The position numbers were made by a program, and so were the translations under genes. A stretch of DNA of 6,536 nt from an uncultured Clostridia bacterium. GTDB taxonomy: Bacteria > Bacillota > Clostridia > TANB77 > CAG-508. The notes beneath the pieces are model-generated. The model did no database searches, was not told the DNA's origin, and was given only the letters and a program-made list of their open reading frames with translations. Each line of letters begins with the position of its first letter. The stretch's first letter is position 1. This document shows positions 6,425-6,536 of this stretch, in pieces. The stretch is taken from NCBI GenBank assembly GCA_948745425.1, contig CAPZDM010000081.1, positions 1-6,536 of the forward strand, read 5' to 3'.

Positions 6425-6479
6425 GGCTAAGTGCTAGACGCCTTGACCTATTGCTAAGTTAGGTTTTCCAACACTCGCC
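6425..6479 (-). ncRNA. Group II intron domain VI with branch-point A
   Basis: The basal stem pairs GGC (6479-6477) with GCC (6427-6425) and GAGTG (6476-6472) with CACTT (6433-6429), including one G-T pair. A6428 is left unpaired between the two helices, as expected for the lariat branch point. The distal part has a further ACCTA/TAGGT pairing. At about 55 nt this domain is rather long. Confidence 0.75.
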
Positions 6480-6482
6480 CCC

Positions 6483-6516
6483 GAACCGTACTTACAACTC
6501 TCGCTGTATACGGCTC
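6483..6516 (-). ncRNA. Group II intron domain V (catalytic hairpin)
   Basis: The 34-nt hairpin has a lower stem GAGCCGTA/TACGGTTC with the catalytic AGC triad, an upper stem TACAGC/GTTGTA, a GAGA (GNRA) tetraloop, and a two-nucleotide AG bulge on the 3' side. Length, bulge position and loop are those of canonical domain V, the most conserved part of group II introns. Confidence 0.93.
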
Positions 6517-6536
6517 TCCATTTATTCACGCAGTTT

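Larger units (their letters stand above)
6422..6536 (-). mobile_element. Group II intron, 3' end (continues beyond the window)
   Basis: The last 115 nt of a retroelement intron, running off the window edge. Evidence is a complete domain V (6516-6483) followed by domain VI with a bulged A at 6428. That A is 7 nt from a 3' end CCTAC (6422), matching the usual 7-8 nt branch-point distance and the AY intron ending. Immediately downstream is an in-frame relaxase exon. The intron-encoded reverse transcriptase/maturase, if any, would lie upstream on this strand, outside the window. I cannot assign the intron class. Confidence 0.85.

Noticed and set aside
6520..6536. Tail of the intron-encoded reverse transcriptase at the window edge
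   Set aside because: Only about 20 nt precede domain V. A stop codon (TAA) can be found there, but there is too little sequence to tell a maturase end from intron RNA.

Overview
This window looks like part of a mobile or accessory region of a low-GC Firmicutes genome, most likely a clostridial gut-type bacterium. The grounds are the very AT-rich DNA, A/T-ending codons, strong AGGAG-type ribosome sites, and protein families typical of Clostridia. TGA is used as a stop and TGG as Trp, so the standard bacterial code applies. Every gene I support lies on the minus strand, so transcription runs from high to low coordinates.

Layout in transcription order. (1) 6536-6422: the 3' end of a group II intron, with a complete 34-nt domain V and a domain VI carrying a bulged branch-point A. 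(2) 6421-5448: the 3' exon of a conjugative relaxase gene of the kind found in Tn1549-like elements. The intron splits the gene at or next to the catalytic histidine motif. (3) A 172-bp gap with a weak terminator-like hairpin and a promoter overlapping a small palindrome. (4) 5275-1915: two overlapping half-size ABC exporter genes. Their motif defects are complementary, as expected of a heterodimer with one degenerate and one working ATP site. (5) A 112-bp gap with an inverted repeat spanning the ABC stop codon, then a promoter with a palindrome in its spacer. (6) 1802-80: a compact three-gene group, dinD-like, Nudix hydrolase, MazG-like pyrophosphohydrolase. Positions 1-79 hold no recognisable gene.

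How the parts fit (inference). The relaxase and intron mark the region as a conjugative or mobilisable element or a remnant of one. The ABC pair and the dinD-nudix-mazG group would then be cargo. The latter joins a DNA-damage-associated protein to two nucleotide-hydrolysing enzymes, suggesting a stress or nucleotide-pool module.

Two features of dinD deserve attention. An apparent one-base insertion at 1052 removes its conserved C-terminus, and without it dinD would run in frame straight into the Nudix gene. A perfect 28-bp palindrome also lies inside its coding sequence. The 5' exon of the relaxase, the rest of the intron and any element borders lie outside the window.
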